Positions 16,940 through 26,138 of a DNA stretch of 64,000 bases are shown piece after piece. A program made the translations under genes and the position numbers. How positions within the stretch are numbered: position 1 is the first letter of the stretch; each line of letters opens with the position of its first letter. The stretch covers positions 186,001 to 250,000 of the forward strand of contig NZ_KZ848474.1 in NCBI RefSeq assembly GCF_003327285.1, given 5' to 3'. This DNA is from Microbacterium sorbitolivorans (GTDB taxonomy: Bacteria > Actinomycetota > Actinomycetes > Actinomycetales > Microbacteriaceae). A model generated the notes under the pieces. The model saw only the letters and a list, made by a program, of their open reading frames with translations, did no database searches and had not been told where the DNA came from.

Positions 16940-18004
16940 ATGAGCAACAGCGCGCCCGCGAGCCCTCCGGCTTCCGACGCCCTCCCGACCACGCAGCGCG
17001 CGGCGGTGTTACACGCCGCGCGCGACGTGCGGATCCAGGAGCGGCCGGTTCCGGATCCGGCGGCCGACGAGGTTCTCGTCCGCGTCACGTCGGTCGGCGT
17101 GTGCGGAAGCGACGTGCACTTCTTCCACGACGGCCACCTCGGCGACTGGAGCGTCGACGAGCCCCTCGTGCTCGGCCACGAGTCGGGCGGCGTGATCGTC
17201 GCCGTGGGCGCCGACGTCGACCCGGCGCGCATCGGCGAGCGCGTGTCGATCGAGCCCCAGCATCCCTCGCACGCCTCGGCCGAGACGCTGCGCGGCGAGT
17301 ACAACCTCGACCCCGACATGCAGTTCTACGCGGTGCCGGGCACCGACGGCGCGTTCCAGCAGTACGTCACGATCCAGAGCCACTTCGCGTTCTCGATCCC
17401 CGACAGCGTCAGCGACGAGGCCGCGGCCCTCATGGAGCCGCTCTCGGTCGCCATCGCGACCTGCCGCAAGGCGGGGATCCAGCCGGGGTCGCGCGTGCTC
17501 ATCGCCGGCGCCGGCCCGATCGGCATCGTCACCGCCCAGGTGGCCCGCGCGTTCGGCGCGACCGACATCATCGTCTCCGACCTCGCCGAGGCGCGCCGCG
17601 AGACGGCGCTGAGCTTCGGCGCGACCCGCGTCGTGGATCCGGCGGCCGGCGGATCCGCGGATCTCGACCGGTCCGTCGACGCGTTCATCGACGCGTCGGG
17701 CGCCGCGCCCGCGGTGCTCGGCGGCATCCGTTCCGTGCGCCCCGGCGGGCGCGTCGTGCTCGTCGGCATGGGCATCGACGAGCTGGCGCTGCCGATCTCC
17801 TACATCCAGAACCTCGAGCTGACGATCACCGGCGTCTTCCGCTACGCCAACACGTGGCCCGCCGCGATCGCCCTCGTGGCGGCCGGCCGCGTCGACCTCG
17901 ACCGCATGGTGACGGGCCGCTTCGGGCTCGATCGCGTCGTCGACGCGCTCGAGTCGACGTCGGATCCGACGACCATCAAGTCGATCGTCACGCCCAATAG
18001 CTGA
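16940..18004 (+). CDS. MDR family polyol dehydrogenase, probable tetritol dehydrogenase
   Basis: A 354-residue medium-chain dehydrogenase related to sorbitol dehydrogenase. Catalytic ligands are in GVCGSDVHFF and GHESGG, with the nucleotide loop GAGPIG. The usual four-cysteine structural zinc lobe is absent: the segment reads HPSHASAETLRGEYNLDPDM where relatives have four Cys. GAAGGAGA precedes the ATG. It opens a plus-strand operon with a DhaKL-type kinase and two phosphoketose isomerases, the set used for erythritol and threitol in Mycobacterium smegmatis. Oxidation of a four-carbon polyol to erythrulose is therefore the best guess, but the substrate is inferred from context only. Confidence 0.85.
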   Translation: MSNSAPASPPASDALPTTQRAAVLHAARDVRIQERPVPDPAADEVLVRVTSVGVCGSDVHFFHDGHLGDWSVDEPLVLGHESGGVIVAVGADVDPARIGERVSIEPQHPSHASAETLRGEYNLDPDMQFYAVPGTDGAFQQYVTIQSHFAFSIPDSVSDEAAALMEPLSVAIATCRKAGIQPGSRVLIAGAGPIGIVTAQVARAFGATDIIVSDLAEARRETALSFGATRVVDPAAGGSADLDRSVDAFIDASGAAPAVLGGIRSVRPGGRVVLVGMGIDELALPISYIQNLELTITGVFRYANTWPAAIALVAAGRVDLDRMVTGRFGLDRVVDALESTSDPTTIKSIVTPNS

Positions 18005-18031
18005 CCCATTGAACGCAGAACGGACTCAACG

Positions 18032-19747
18032 ATGACCCGCTTGTGGAATGACCCCGCCGATTTCGCGGACGAGATGATCGACGGCTTCGTCGCGGCCAAC
18101 GGTCGATACGTGCGCCGCGTGACGGGCGGAGTCGCCCGGTCGACGCAGACGCCGGAGGGACAGGTCGCGTTCGTGACCGGCGGCGGATCCGGCCACTACC
18201 CCGCCTTCGGCGGCCTCGTCGGCCCGGGGCTCGCGCATGGTGCAGCGATGGGCAACCTCTTTGCCTCGCCCTCGACGCAACAGGTGCTCTCGGTTGCGCG
18301 CGCGGCCGAGAACGGTGGCGGGGTCTTCCTCAGCTACGGCAACTACGCCGGCGATGTGCTCAACTTTGACGCCGCACAGGAGCAGCTGCGCGCGGCGGGG
18401 ATCCCCTGCCAGACGGTCGCCGTCACCGACGACGTCTCGTCGGCCGGGAAGGACGAGATCCACAAGCGCCGCGGCATCGCGGGCGACCTCACCGTCTTCC
18501 GGATCGCGGGCGCCGCCGCCGAGCGGGGCCTGAACCTCGACGAGGTCACCCGCCTCGCGCGCCGCGCGAACGACCGCACGCGCTCCTTCGGCGTCGCCTT
18601 CTCGGGCTGCTCGCTTCCTGGCGCGGATGAGCCGCTCTTCGAGGTCAAGGAAGGCCACATGGCGATCGGGCTCGGGATCCACGGCGAGCCGGGCCTCGGC
18701 GATGCCGCGATCCCGACCGCCGATGGCCTCGCCGAGATGCTCGTCGCGCGCCTGCTCGACGAGCTCCCCGCCGACGTTACTTCGGCGAGGGGCGCGCGCG
18801 TCGTGCCCGTGCTCAACGGCCTCGGATCGCTGAAGTACGAGGAGATGTTCGTCGTCTATCGCCGCATCGCGCAGCTACTCTCCGAAGAAGGCATCACCGC
18901 GGTCGACCCGCACGTCGGCGAGTACTGCACGTCCTTCGACATGGCGGGAACCTCGCTCACCTTGCTCTGGCTCGACGACGAGCTCGAAGACCTCTGGGAC
19001 ACGGGCGTCGACACGCCAGCCTATCGGCGCGGATCCGTCGACGCCTCGCAGCTCGTGCTCGCCTCCGCAGACGAGGTCGCGGGCGAGGACGTGATCGGCG
19101 ACGCCGACGACGCCTCCCGAGCCATCGCCAAGACGATCGCCGACGCGTTCGACGTCTGGCGCACCACGATCGACGAGAACGTCGACGAGCTCGGCCGCCT
19201 CGATGCGATCGCGGGAGACGGCGACCACGGCATCGGCATGCAGCGGGGGATCCACGCGGCGCAGGCCGCGGCGCGCGACGCGGCCTCGCGGGGCGCGGGA
19301 GCGGCGACGACGCTCGCCCGCGCCGCCGACGCGTGGTCGGACAAGGCCGGAGGCACGTCCGGCGCGATCTGGGGCGCGATCCTCGCCGCCGTCTCGGGAC
19401 ATCTCGGCGATGCCGGGGTCCCCTCGGCCTCGGCGCTCGCGCAGGGGCTCGAGGCCGCGAAGGAACGCGTTGCCGCCTTCGGCGCCGTGCCGGGCGACAA
19501 GACGCTCGTCGACTCGCTGAACCCGCTCGTCGAGACCTTCTCGGCGCGGGTTGCCTCCGGCGGATCCGTTGGTGACGCTTGGCGCGCCGCCGCAGATGCG
19601 GCGACCGCCGCGGCCGCCGCGACGTCCGACATGCTCCCGCAGATGGGGCGCGCGCGGGCGCACCACGAAAAGGCCCTCGGGATCCCGGATCCGGGTGCCC
19701 ACTCCCTCGCCCTGCTCGCGCAGGCGCTCCTCTCCACCGCTCAGTGA
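18032..19747 (+). CDS. DhaK-DhaL fusion kinase, probable erythrulose or dihydroxyacetone kinase
   Basis: A 571-residue ATP-dependent kinase with both halves of dihydroxyacetone kinase. The N-terminal DhaK domain (residues 1 to ~330) has [11 protein letters not shown] and GLGIHGEPG, whose His binds the ketose covalently. The C-terminal DhaL domain (from ~370) has the metal-binding [12 protein letters not shown] and SGAIWGAIL. In tetritol pathways this family phosphorylates L-erythrulose; elsewhere it phosphorylates dihydroxyacetone. The two isomerase genes that follow favour erythrulose. It starts 28 bp after the dehydrogenase. Confidence 0.86.
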   Translation: MTRLWNDPADFADEMIDGFVAANGRYVRRVTGGVARSTQTPEGQVAFVTGGGSGHYPAFGGLVGPGLAHGAAMGNLFASPSTQQVLSVARAAENGGGVFLSYGNYAGDVLNFDAAQEQLRAAGIPCQTVAVTDDVSSAGKDEIHKRRGIAGDLTVFRIAGAAAERGLNLDEVTRLARRANDRTRSFGVAFSGCSLPGADEPLFEVKEGHMAIGLGIHGEPGLGDAAIPTADGLAEMLVARLLDELPADVTSARGARVVPVLNGLGSLKYEEMFVVYRRIAQLLSEEGITAVDPHVGEYCTSFDMAGTSLTLLWLDDELEDLWDTGVDTPAYRRGSVDASQLVLASADEVAGEDVIGDADDASRAIAKTIADAFDVWRTTIDENVDELGRLDAIAGDGDHGIGMQRGIHAAQAAARDAASRGAGAATTLARAADAWSDKAGGTSGAIWGAILAAVSGHLGDAGVPSASALAQGLEAAKERVAAFGAVPGDKTLVDSLNPLVETFSARVASGGSVGDAWRAAADAATAAAAATSDMLPQMGRARAHHEKALGIPDPGAHSLALLAQALLSTAQ

Positions 19748-19758
19748 AAGGCACGACA

Positions 19759-20229
19759 ATGACCGACCAGCTTCGCATCGTCATCGGCTCGGATGACGCC
19801 GGATTCGACTACAAGGAGATCCTCAAGAAGGACCTCGAGGCGAGCGACGGCGTCGCGAGCGTCGTGGATGTGGGAGTGGGCTCCGACGGGCACACCCCCT
19901 ACCCCGCCGTCGCGATCGAGGCCGCCGAGCGGGTCGCGCGCGGCGAGGCCGACCGCGCCCTCCTCTTCTGCGGCACCGGGCTCGGAGTCGCGATTTCCGC
20001 GAACAAGGTGGCCGGGATCCGCGCCGCGACCGCGCACGACAGCTTCTCGGTCGAGCGCGCCGTCTTGTCGAACAACGCGCAGGTGCTCTGCATGGGGCAG
20101 CGCGTGATCGGCATCGAGCTCGCGCGTCGCCTCGTGCGCGAGTGGCTCACCTACCGCTTCGATGAGAGCTCGGCGTCGGCGGGCAAGGTCGCCGTGCTGA
20201 CCGAATACGAGACCACCGGCAGCTGCTAA
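19759..20229 (+). CDS. RpiB/LacAB family sugar-phosphate isomerase
   Basis: A 156-residue member of the ribose-5-phosphate isomerase B family. It has the N-terminal [12 protein letters not shown], the catalytic [19 protein letters not shown] with its Cys near residue 74, and [19 protein letters not shown] precedes the ATG and its stop overlaps the next start (TAATG). In erythritol pathways a paralogue of this family interconverts erythrulose 4-phosphate and erythrose 4-phosphate; that role fits here better than housekeeping pentose metabolism. Confidence 0.87.
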   Translation: MTDQLRIVIGSDDAGFDYKEILKKDLEASDGVASVVDVGVGSDGHTPYPAVAIEAAERVARGEADRALLFCGTGLGVAISANKVAGIRAATAHDSFSVERAVLSNNAQVLCMGQRVIGIELARRLVREWLTYRFDESSASAGKVAVLTEYETTGSC

Positions 20230-20978
20230 TGTCTCGGCGCATCGTCGGCATCAGCCTCAAAATGTACTTCGGGCACGCGCGGGCGACCGACTGGTTCGGC
20301 CAGGTCGCCTCGCGCGTCTCGGGGCACGCGGCTGTTGCCGGCGGCGCGGTCGAGGTGTTCGTCACCCCCACGTTCCTTCAGGTGCCGGCCGCGGTATCGG
20401 CCTTCGCGGGAACCCGCGTGCGGGTCGGCGGGCAGGACGTCGCGGCCGAGGCCGAGGGCGCCTTCACGGGCGAGGTATCCGCGCTCGAGCTGGCCGAGGT
20501 CGGCGCGGGTCTCGCCGAGATCGGGCACGCCGAGCGGCGCCGCCTCTTCGGCGAGACCGACGCGGACGTGGCGCGGAAGGTGGCGCGGTCGCTCGAGGCC
20601 GGGATCGAGCCGCTGATCTGCATCGGCGAGACCGCTCGGCACTCACCGGCCGACGCCGCCTCGGTTGCCGTCGAGCAACTCGAGGCCTCCCTCGCGGGCG
20701 CGCCCGACGGATCCGTCATCGTCGCCTACGAGCCCGTGTGGGCGATCGGGGCACCGGAGCCCGCGGGCGACGACCACGTGCGCGTCGTCGCGGGGGCGCT
20801 CCGGTCCGCGCTCGACGGGCGCCCCGGATCCGCCGTGATTTATGGGGGCGCCGCGAAGCCCGGGTTGCTGACGCGGCTCGGCGACGCCGTCGACGGCGTC
20901 TTCCTGGGGCGATTCGCGCACGATCCCGACGCCCTCATCGAGGTGATCGACGAGGCCGCGGAGCTGGCGTACCAGTAG
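20229..20978 (+). CDS. Triosephosphate isomerase family protein, probable tetrulose-phosphate isomerase
   Basis: A 249-residue TIM barrel with all three catalytic residues of the family: Lys in ISLKMYFG near residue 12, His in EIGHAERR near 100, and Glu in VIVAYEPVWAIG near 165. The phosphate-binding end VIYGGAAKPG is present. It overlaps the previous gene by one base. A second TIM inside a catabolic operon is the hallmark of L-erythrulose 1-phosphate isomerase in tetritol degradation, so it is unlikely to be the glycolytic enzyme (inference from context). Confidence 0.85.
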   Translation: MSRRIVGISLKMYFGHARATDWFGQVASRVSGHAAVAGGAVEVFVTPTFLQVPAAVSAFAGTRVRVGGQDVAAEAEGAFTGEVSALELAEVGAGLAEIGHAERRRLFGETDADVARKVARSLEAGIEPLICIGETARHSPADAASVAVEQLEASLAGAPDGSVIVAYEPVWAIGAPEPAGDDHVRVVAGALRSALDGRPGSAVIYGGAAKPGLLTRLGDAVDGVFLGRFAHDPDALIEVIDEAAELAYQ

Positions 20979-21005
20979 GATCACTCCAGGCGTTCAGGAG
21001 GTTCC

Positions 21006-22001
21006 GTGTCGGTCAGTATCCGCGAAGTCGCGCAGCGCGCGGGTGTCTCTGTGGGCACCGTGTCGAATGTGCTCAACAGGCCCGACGCCGTCAGCGACGC
21101 GACGGTCGAGCGCGTCCGCGCGGCGATCGATGAGCTCGGATACGTGCGCAACGACGCCGCACGCCAGCTCCGCGCCGGCCGCAGCTCGACCGTGGGCCTC
21201 GTCGTGCTCGACGCCGGCAACCCGTTCTTCACCGAGGTGGCCCGCGGCGCCGAAGACGCCGCCGCCGATCGCGACGTCGCCGTGCTGCTCGGCAATAGCG
21301 ACGAACGCACCGACCGCGAAGACGCATACCTGTCGCTCTTCGAGGAGCAGCGCGTGCGCGGGGTGCTCCTCTCCCCCGTCTCCGAGGCGCTCGCGACGGC
21401 GCAGCGCCTCCGCGACCACGGCACCCCGGTCGTCCTGGTCGACCGCACGGCACCCGGATCCGATTTCTCGTCCGTCGCCGTCGACGACGTCCGCGGCGGG
21501 TACATCGCCGCCGCCCACCTGCTCGGGCAGGGGCGACGCCGCATCGCGTTCGTGGGTGGCGGGTCCCTCCGCCAGGTCGAAGACCGCTTCGCGGGCGCGC
21601 AGCGCGCCGTCGCGGAAGTGCCGGGCGCGACGATCGAGCGCGTCGCCACCGACCAGCTCACCGTGATCGCGGGGCGCGAGGCCGGATCCGTGCTCGTCGA
21701 GCGCGCCGAGCGGCCCGACGCGATCTTCGCCGCGAACGACCTGCTCGCCGTCGGCGTGATGCAGGCGCTCGTGATGATCGCCGACCTCAAGATCCCCGAC
21801 GACATCGCCCTCATCGGCTACGACGACATCGCGTTCGCGGCGTCGACGGTGGTGCCGCTGAGCTCGATCCGCCAGCCCGCGCGCCTCATCGGATCCCGCG
21901 CCCTCGAGGTGCTCGAGGCCCTCATCGACGACCCGGCCCGCGCCCCCGAGACAATCGAGTTCGAGCCGGAGCTCGTGGTCCGCGCCTCCACCGCCGGCTG
22001 A
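21006..22001 (+). CDS. LacI family transcriptional regulator (polyol locus)
   Basis: A 331-residue LacI-type repressor: HTH IREVAQRAGVSVGTVSNVLN at residues 5-24, hinge, then a periplasmic-binding-like effector domain with LVVLDAGNPFFTEV and FAANDLLAVGVMQAL. It starts at GTG 21006 with AGGAGG eight bases upstream. It is the last gene of the plus-strand operon and probably represses the polyol genes when substrate is absent. The palindrome at 16894 is one candidate target. Confidence 0.88.
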   Translation: MSVSIREVAQRAGVSVGTVSNVLNRPDAVSDATVERVRAAIDELGYVRNDAARQLRAGRSSTVGLVVLDAGNPFFTEVARGAEDAAADRDVAVLLGNSDERTDREDAYLSLFEEQRVRGVLLSPVSEALATAQRLRDHGTPVVLVDRTAPGSDFSSVAVDDVRGGYIAAAHLLGQGRRRIAFVGGGSLRQVEDRFAGAQRAVAEVPGATIERVATDQLTVIAGREAGSVLVERAERPDAIFAANDLLAVGVMQALVMIADLKIPDDIALIGYDDIAFAASTVVPLSSIRQPARLIGSRALEVLEALIDDPARAPETIEFEPELVVRASTAG

Positions 22002-22045
22002 GCCCACGCCCCGGGTGGGCCCCACGCTTGTGTGGGCCCCACGCC

Positions 22046-22220
22046 CGCGAGATCGCACTCTTTTCTGAGCGCACCTCCGCGAGATCGCACTCTTTTCTGA
22101 GCCCACCCCGCGAGATCGCACTCTTTCGCCGAGATCGCCCTGAATTCAGTGAGATCTCGCGAAAAGAGTGAGACCTCACGAAAAGAGTGAGACCTCACGA
22201 AAAGAGTGCGACCTCGCGGG
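22046..22220. repeat. Large composite palindrome built from a GAGATCGCACTCTTTT unit
   Basis: Three direct copies of a unit reading CGCGAGATCGCACTCTTTT are followed by a GAATTC-centred turn near 22142 and then three inverted copies of the same unit. The whole can fold into a cruciform of about 170 bp. It fills most of the 263-bp gap between the convergent LacI gene and iolG. A related array lies at 40351. Confidence 0.85.
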
Positions 22221-22264
22221 ATGTGGGATCACCCCGGAGGCGGGGCCACCCGGGCATGGCCCCG

Positions 22265-23275
22265 TCAGCCGAGCGGGACCTCGACCGCCACCCGCTCCGT
22301 GGCCGAGCGCTGGGCGGCGTCGGCGAGGATCAGGGCCGCGCGGCCGTCTTCGAACGTCGAGCTCGCCGAGGCGCCGCCGCGGGCGAGCGCGATGAAGCTG
22401 GCCAGCTCATCGGCGTATGCCTCGGCGTAGCGCTGCAGGAAGAAGTTCTCGTAGGGCGCGCGCGACTCCACGCTCACGGCCGACGAGTGGCTGACGAGGC
22501 TCGTCGAGCGGTTGGCGACCTGCAGGCTGCCCTCGGATCCGAAGGCCTCGAGCCGCTGGTCGTAGCCGACGGCGCTGTGGCGCGAGTTGATGATCGTCAC
22601 GACCGCGCCGGTCGACGCCGTCAGCGTCACGACGGCGGTGTCGAAGTCGCCGTGCTCGCGCGCACCGGGGTCGAAGGTGTTGGTGCCCGTGGCCGAGACC
22701 GAGACGATGTCGGGCAGGAAGAACCGCGCCATGTCGAAGTCGTGGATCGTCATGTCGCGGAAGATTCCTCCCGACACGGCGACGTAGTCCGCGGGCGGCG
22801 CGGCCGGATCCCGACTGATGATCGTCAGCTGCTCGAGCGAGCCGATCTCGCCGGCGGCGACGCGGGCGCGCACCTCTGCGAACGCGGGGTCGAAGCGGCG
22901 GTTGAAGCCGAGCGCGACCGGAACACCGAGCGACGCCACCTTCGGCCGCAGCGCGTCGACGCGCGCGATGTCGAGGTCGATCGGCTTCTCGCACAGCACG
23001 GGCAGGCCGCGGTCGATGGCCTTCTCGATGAGATCGACGTGCGTGGGCGTCGGGGAGGCGATGAGCACGGCGTCGACGTCGTCCGCCGCGAACAGCTCCT
23101 CGGCGTCGGCCGTCGCCCGCCCGCCGAAGCGCGCGGCGACACCAGTGGCACCGTCGATGAAGGGGTCGGCGACCCAGGAGAGCTCGGCGTCGGGGCTCGC
23201 GGCGATGTTCGCGGCGTGCACCTGGCCGATTCGGCCGGTTCCGATGAGGCCGATACGCAGCGGGTTCGAGGTCAC
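22265..23275 (-). CDS. iolG: myo-Inositol 2-dehydrogenase
   Basis: A 336-residue Gfo/Idh/MocA oxidoreductase that would oxidise myo-inositol to 2-keto-myo-inositol with NAD. The Rossmann motif GLIGTGRIGQVHAANI is at residues 7-22, and the dinucleotide-domain signature VLCEKPIDLD carries the catalytic Lys near residue 94. The start is GTG at 23275 with AAGGA upstream, giving the usual family length. It is the last gene of the iol operon, 20 bp after iolE. Confidence 0.9.
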   Translation of the reverse strand: MTSNPLRIGLIGTGRIGQVHAANIAASPDAELSWVADPFIDGATGVAARFGGRATADAEELFAADDVDAVLIASPTPTHVDLIEKAIDRGLPVLCEKPIDLDIARVDALRPKVASLGVPVALGFNRRFDPAFAEVRARVAAGEIGSLEQLTIISRDPAAPPADYVAVSGGIFRDMTIHDFDMARFFLPDIVSVSATGTNTFDPGAREHGDFDTAVVTLTASTGAVVTIINSRHSAVGYDQRLEAFGSEGSLQVANRSTSLVSHSSAVSVESRAPYENFFLQRYAEAYADELASFIALARGGASASSTFEDGRAALILADAAQRSATERVAVEVPLG

Positions 23276-23295
23276 AGTTGTCCTTTTCTTGAGTG

Positions 23296-24213
23296 TTACG
23301 CCCAGCGGCGAAGCGCCGCGCGGTTGGTCTGCTGGTCGGATCCGCGGGACGCACGGAAGGCGTCGATCGCGACGTCGGGGGCGTTCAGAACGTCCTGCTC
23401 GACGACGACCCAGCCGTCGAATCCGTTCGCCTCCACGGTCGTCATCACGCTCTCGAGATCGAGGTCGCCCTGGCCGAACGCGACGAAGGCGCCCGACATC
23501 CACACCTCCGCCATGCCGCCGCCGGTCGCGAGCACGCGGGCGAGCTCGGCACGGTCGACGTCCTTGAGGTGCAGGTGATTGATCCGCGACCCCCAGCGCG
23601 AAACGGCGTCGACCGGATCCCCACCCGCGATCAGCAGGTGGCCCGTGTCGAGCGTCAGGTCGACGCCGACATCCGCGAGGAAGCGGTCGATCTCGTCGGG
23701 CGACTCGACGAAGGTGCCGGCGTGGTGGTGGAACGTCGGCTCAAATCCGGCGGAACGCACGATCTCGGCGGCCCGCTCGGTGTTGGCGATCAGCCGGTCC
23801 CACGCCCCCTGTTCGAGGGAGTCGACCTCGGATCCGCGGCCGGGGTTCGCGCGGCGAGCGAGGGATCCGTCGTCGGCGAGCGTCGGGAGCGGCAGGCGGC
23901 CGGGGCCCGCCTCTGCCGCGTCGGCGAAGACGCGGAGCGCGTCATACAGCGACGGCAGCGACGCCTCGAACGCCTCGTCCTCCGACAGCGGCAGCTGCAC
24001 CCAGCCGCCAGCGAGCTCGAGATCGAAGTGGGCGAGGCGGTCGCGCAGCTCGCGCCCGCGGCCGAGGAAGCCGACGGGGCCGAGGTCGACGCCGCCGTAG
24101 CCGGCGTCGGCGAGGGATCCGAGCATGTCGTCGGCCGAGACGGTCGTCGCGCCCTCCGGGGTCATCTCGAACACGCCGTAGCTCACGGGCGCGCCCGCGA
24201 CGGTTGCCTTCAT
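23296..24213 (-). CDS. iolE: Inosose dehydratase (sugar phosphate isomerase/epimerase fold)
   Basis: A 305-residue AP-endonuclease-2-type TIM barrel. It has the opening APVSYGVFE common to IolE, the metal-site region FEPTFHHHAGTFVESPDEI, LTLDTGHLLIAGGDP, and INHLHLKDVD. It would dehydrate 2-keto-myo-inositol to a cyclohexane-dione. IolI-type isomerases share the fold, but no other copy exists in the operon. Its start overlaps the iolD stop by four bases (ATGA). Confidence 0.85.
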   Translation of the reverse strand: MKATVAGAPVSYGVFEMTPEGATTVSADDMLGSLADAGYGGVDLGPVGFLGRGRELRDRLAHFDLELAGGWVQLPLSEDEAFEASLPSLYDALRVFADAAEAGPGRLPLPTLADDGSLARRANPGRGSEVDSLEQGAWDRLIANTERAAEIVRSAGFEPTFHHHAGTFVESPDEIDRFLADVGVDLTLDTGHLLIAGGDPVDAVSRWGSRINHLHLKDVDRAELARVLATGGGMAEVWMSGAFVAFGQGDLDLESVMTTVEANGFDGWVVVEQDVLNAPDVAIDAFRASRGSDQQTNRAALRRWA

Positions 24214-26138
24214 CGGGTCTCCTCATCACCCAGGAGCGGCCGCTGCGCCGCGCGCTCCTGCTCGTATGCCTCGCGTGCGCGCTGCGTCGACTCGAGCGTC
24301 GACGTCGCCGGCACGGGAACGTCCCACCAGCCCTCGCCGTCGGGCGCGTACAGCAGCGGATCGCTCTCGACGTGGATGAACGTCGCCTTGTCCGACGCCT
24401 TCGCCTGCGCGACGGCCTCCTTCAGGCGGTCGATCGCGTCGGATCCGGGGGCGACCTCGATGACGTCGAGCCCGTAGCTGCGCGCGTTCATCGCGAGGTC
24501 GATCGGCAGCACGTCGCCGCCCTGGAAGTTGCGGGCCTCGGCGTCGTACGTGCGGTATGCGGTGCCGAAGCGCTCGGATCCGACCGTCTCGGAGAGGTGC
24601 CCGATCGAGGCGTAGCCGTGGTTCTGGATGAGGATCACGATGATCTTAATCCCCTCGGCCACCGCCGTCACCAGCTCCGAGTTCAGCATCAGGTACGAGC
24701 CGTCGCCCACCATGACGACGACGTCGCGGTCGTCGCCCAGCGCCTCGAGGCCGCGCTTGACGCCCAGGCCTCCCGCGATCTCGTAGCCCATGCACGAGAA
24801 CGCGTACTCGACGTGGTAACCCAGCGGATCCCGCACGCGCCACAGCTTGTGGAGGTCGCCCGGCAGGGATCCGGCGGCCTGCACGATGACGTCCTTCGGA
24901 TCCGTCGCCGACTGCACGGCCCCGATGATCTCGGACTGCCCCGGGCGGGCGAGGCCCGAGGGCGCGAACGCGGCGTCGACCGTCGCGTCCCACTCGGCCT
25001 TCTCGCGGGCGATGCGCTCGGCGAGCTCGGGACGCACGGTCACGCCCGAGAGCCCATCAATCAGCGCGTCGATCGCCTCGCGCGCGTCCGCGATGACGGG
25101 CACCTGCGTGCCGTGCTTGTAGGCGTCGAACGAGGCGACGTTGATGTTGACGAAGCGCACGCCGGGGTTCTGGAATGCCGTGCGCGACGCGGTCGTGAAG
25201 TCGCTGTATCGGGTGCCGATGCCGATGACGAGGTCGGCCTCGGAGGCCAGGCGGTTCGCCGCCGCGGTGCCGGTCGCGCCGACGGCGCCGAGGTACTGCG
25301 GGTGGTCCCAGGGCAGGGATCCGCCGCCGGCCTGCGTCGTGCCGACCGGGATGCCGGTGGCCTCGACGAGCGCGTGCAGCGCGTCCTCCGCGCCGGAGTA
25401 GATGACGCCGCCGCCCGCGACGATGAAGGGGCGCTCGGCCGAGCGGATCGCCGCGAGGGCGCGCTCGAGCGCCTGGCGCTCCGGAACAGGGCGGCGCACG
25501 TGCCACTCACGCTCCTGAAGGAACGACAGCGGCACGTCGAGCGTCTCGGCCTGCACATCCTCCGGCAGGGCGATCGTGACGGCGCCGGTCTCCACCGGAT
25601 CCGTCAGCACCCGCATCGCCGCGAGCGCCGTCGAGAACAGCTGCTCGGGCCGCTGCACGCGGTCGAAGAACCGCGAGACGGGGCGGAACGCGTCGTTGAC
25701 CGTCAGCCCCGTGTCCCACGGCTGCTCGAGCTGCTGCAGCACCGGATCCGCGACCCGCGTCGCGAAGGTGTCGCTCGGCAGGAGCAGGGCGGGCAGGCGG
25801 TTGGTCGTCGCGAGCGCGGCGCCCGTGAGCATGTTGGTCGCGCCGGGGCCGACCGACGCGGCCGATGCGAAGGTCGCGCGGCGGCGGTGGATCCGGGCGA
25901 AGCCGACCGACTGGTGTACCATCGCCTGCTCGTTGCGGGCCTGGTGGTACGGCATGAGGTCGGGTTCGTGCACGTTCAGCTGGCGCAGCGCCTGGCCGAT
26001 GCCGGCGACATTGCCGTGGCCGAAGATGCCGAACACGCCGGGGATGGTGCGCTCGCGCACGTCGCCGTCGACTGTCCACTGGCGGGCGAGGAATTCGACG
26101 AGCGCCTGGCTCACCGTCATCCGCTTGGTCATCGTCAT
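24210..26138 (-). CDS. iolD: 3D-(3,5/4)-trihydroxycyclohexane-1,2-dione acylhydrolase
   Basis: A 642-residue thiamine-diphosphate enzyme that hydrolyses the ring to 5-deoxyglucuronic acid. The N-terminal ThDP domain contains FGIFGHGNVAGIGQAL and the catalytic-Glu region; the C-terminal domain has the cofactor-metal motif VVMVGDGSYLMLNSEL, with the closing ILIQNHGYASIG. The start at 26138 has AAGGA eight bases upstream; an upstream extension of 24 codons is possible but overlaps iolB. It overlaps iolB and iolE by four bases each, so the three are translationally coupled. Confidence 0.93.
   Translation of the reverse strand: MTMTKRMTVSQALVEFLARQWTVDGDVRERTIPGVFGIFGHGNVAGIGQALRQLNVHEPDLMPYHQARNEQAMVHQSVGFARIHRRRATFASAASVGPGATNMLTGAALATTNRLPALLLPSDTFATRVADPVLQQLEQPWDTGLTVNDAFRPVSRFFDRVQRPEQLFSTALAAMRVLTDPVETGAVTIALPEDVQAETLDVPLSFLQEREWHVRRPVPERQALERALAAIRSAERPFIVAGGGVIYSGAEDALHALVEATGIPVGTTQAGGGSLPWDHPQYLGAVGATGTAAANRLASEADLVIGIGTRYSDFTTASRTAFQNPGVRFVNINVASFDAYKHGTQVPVIADAREAIDALIDGLSGVTVRPELAERIAREKAEWDATVDAAFAPSGLARPGQSEIIGAVQSATDPKDVIVQAAGSLPGDLHKLWRVRDPLGYHVEYAFSCMGYEIAGGLGVKRGLEALGDDRDVVVMVGDGSYLMLNSELVTAVAEGIKIIVILIQNHGYASIGHLSETVGSERFGTAYRTYDAEARNFQGGDVLPIDLAMNARSYGLDVIEVAPGSDAIDRLKEAVAQAKASDKATFIHVESDPLLYAPDGEGWWDVPVPATSTLESTQRAREAYEQERAAQRPLLGDEETR

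Noticed and set aside
22046..22220. CRISPR array
   Set aside because: Units are in both orientations around a centre, spacers are only a few bases, and no cas genes are near. It is a palindromic repeat.
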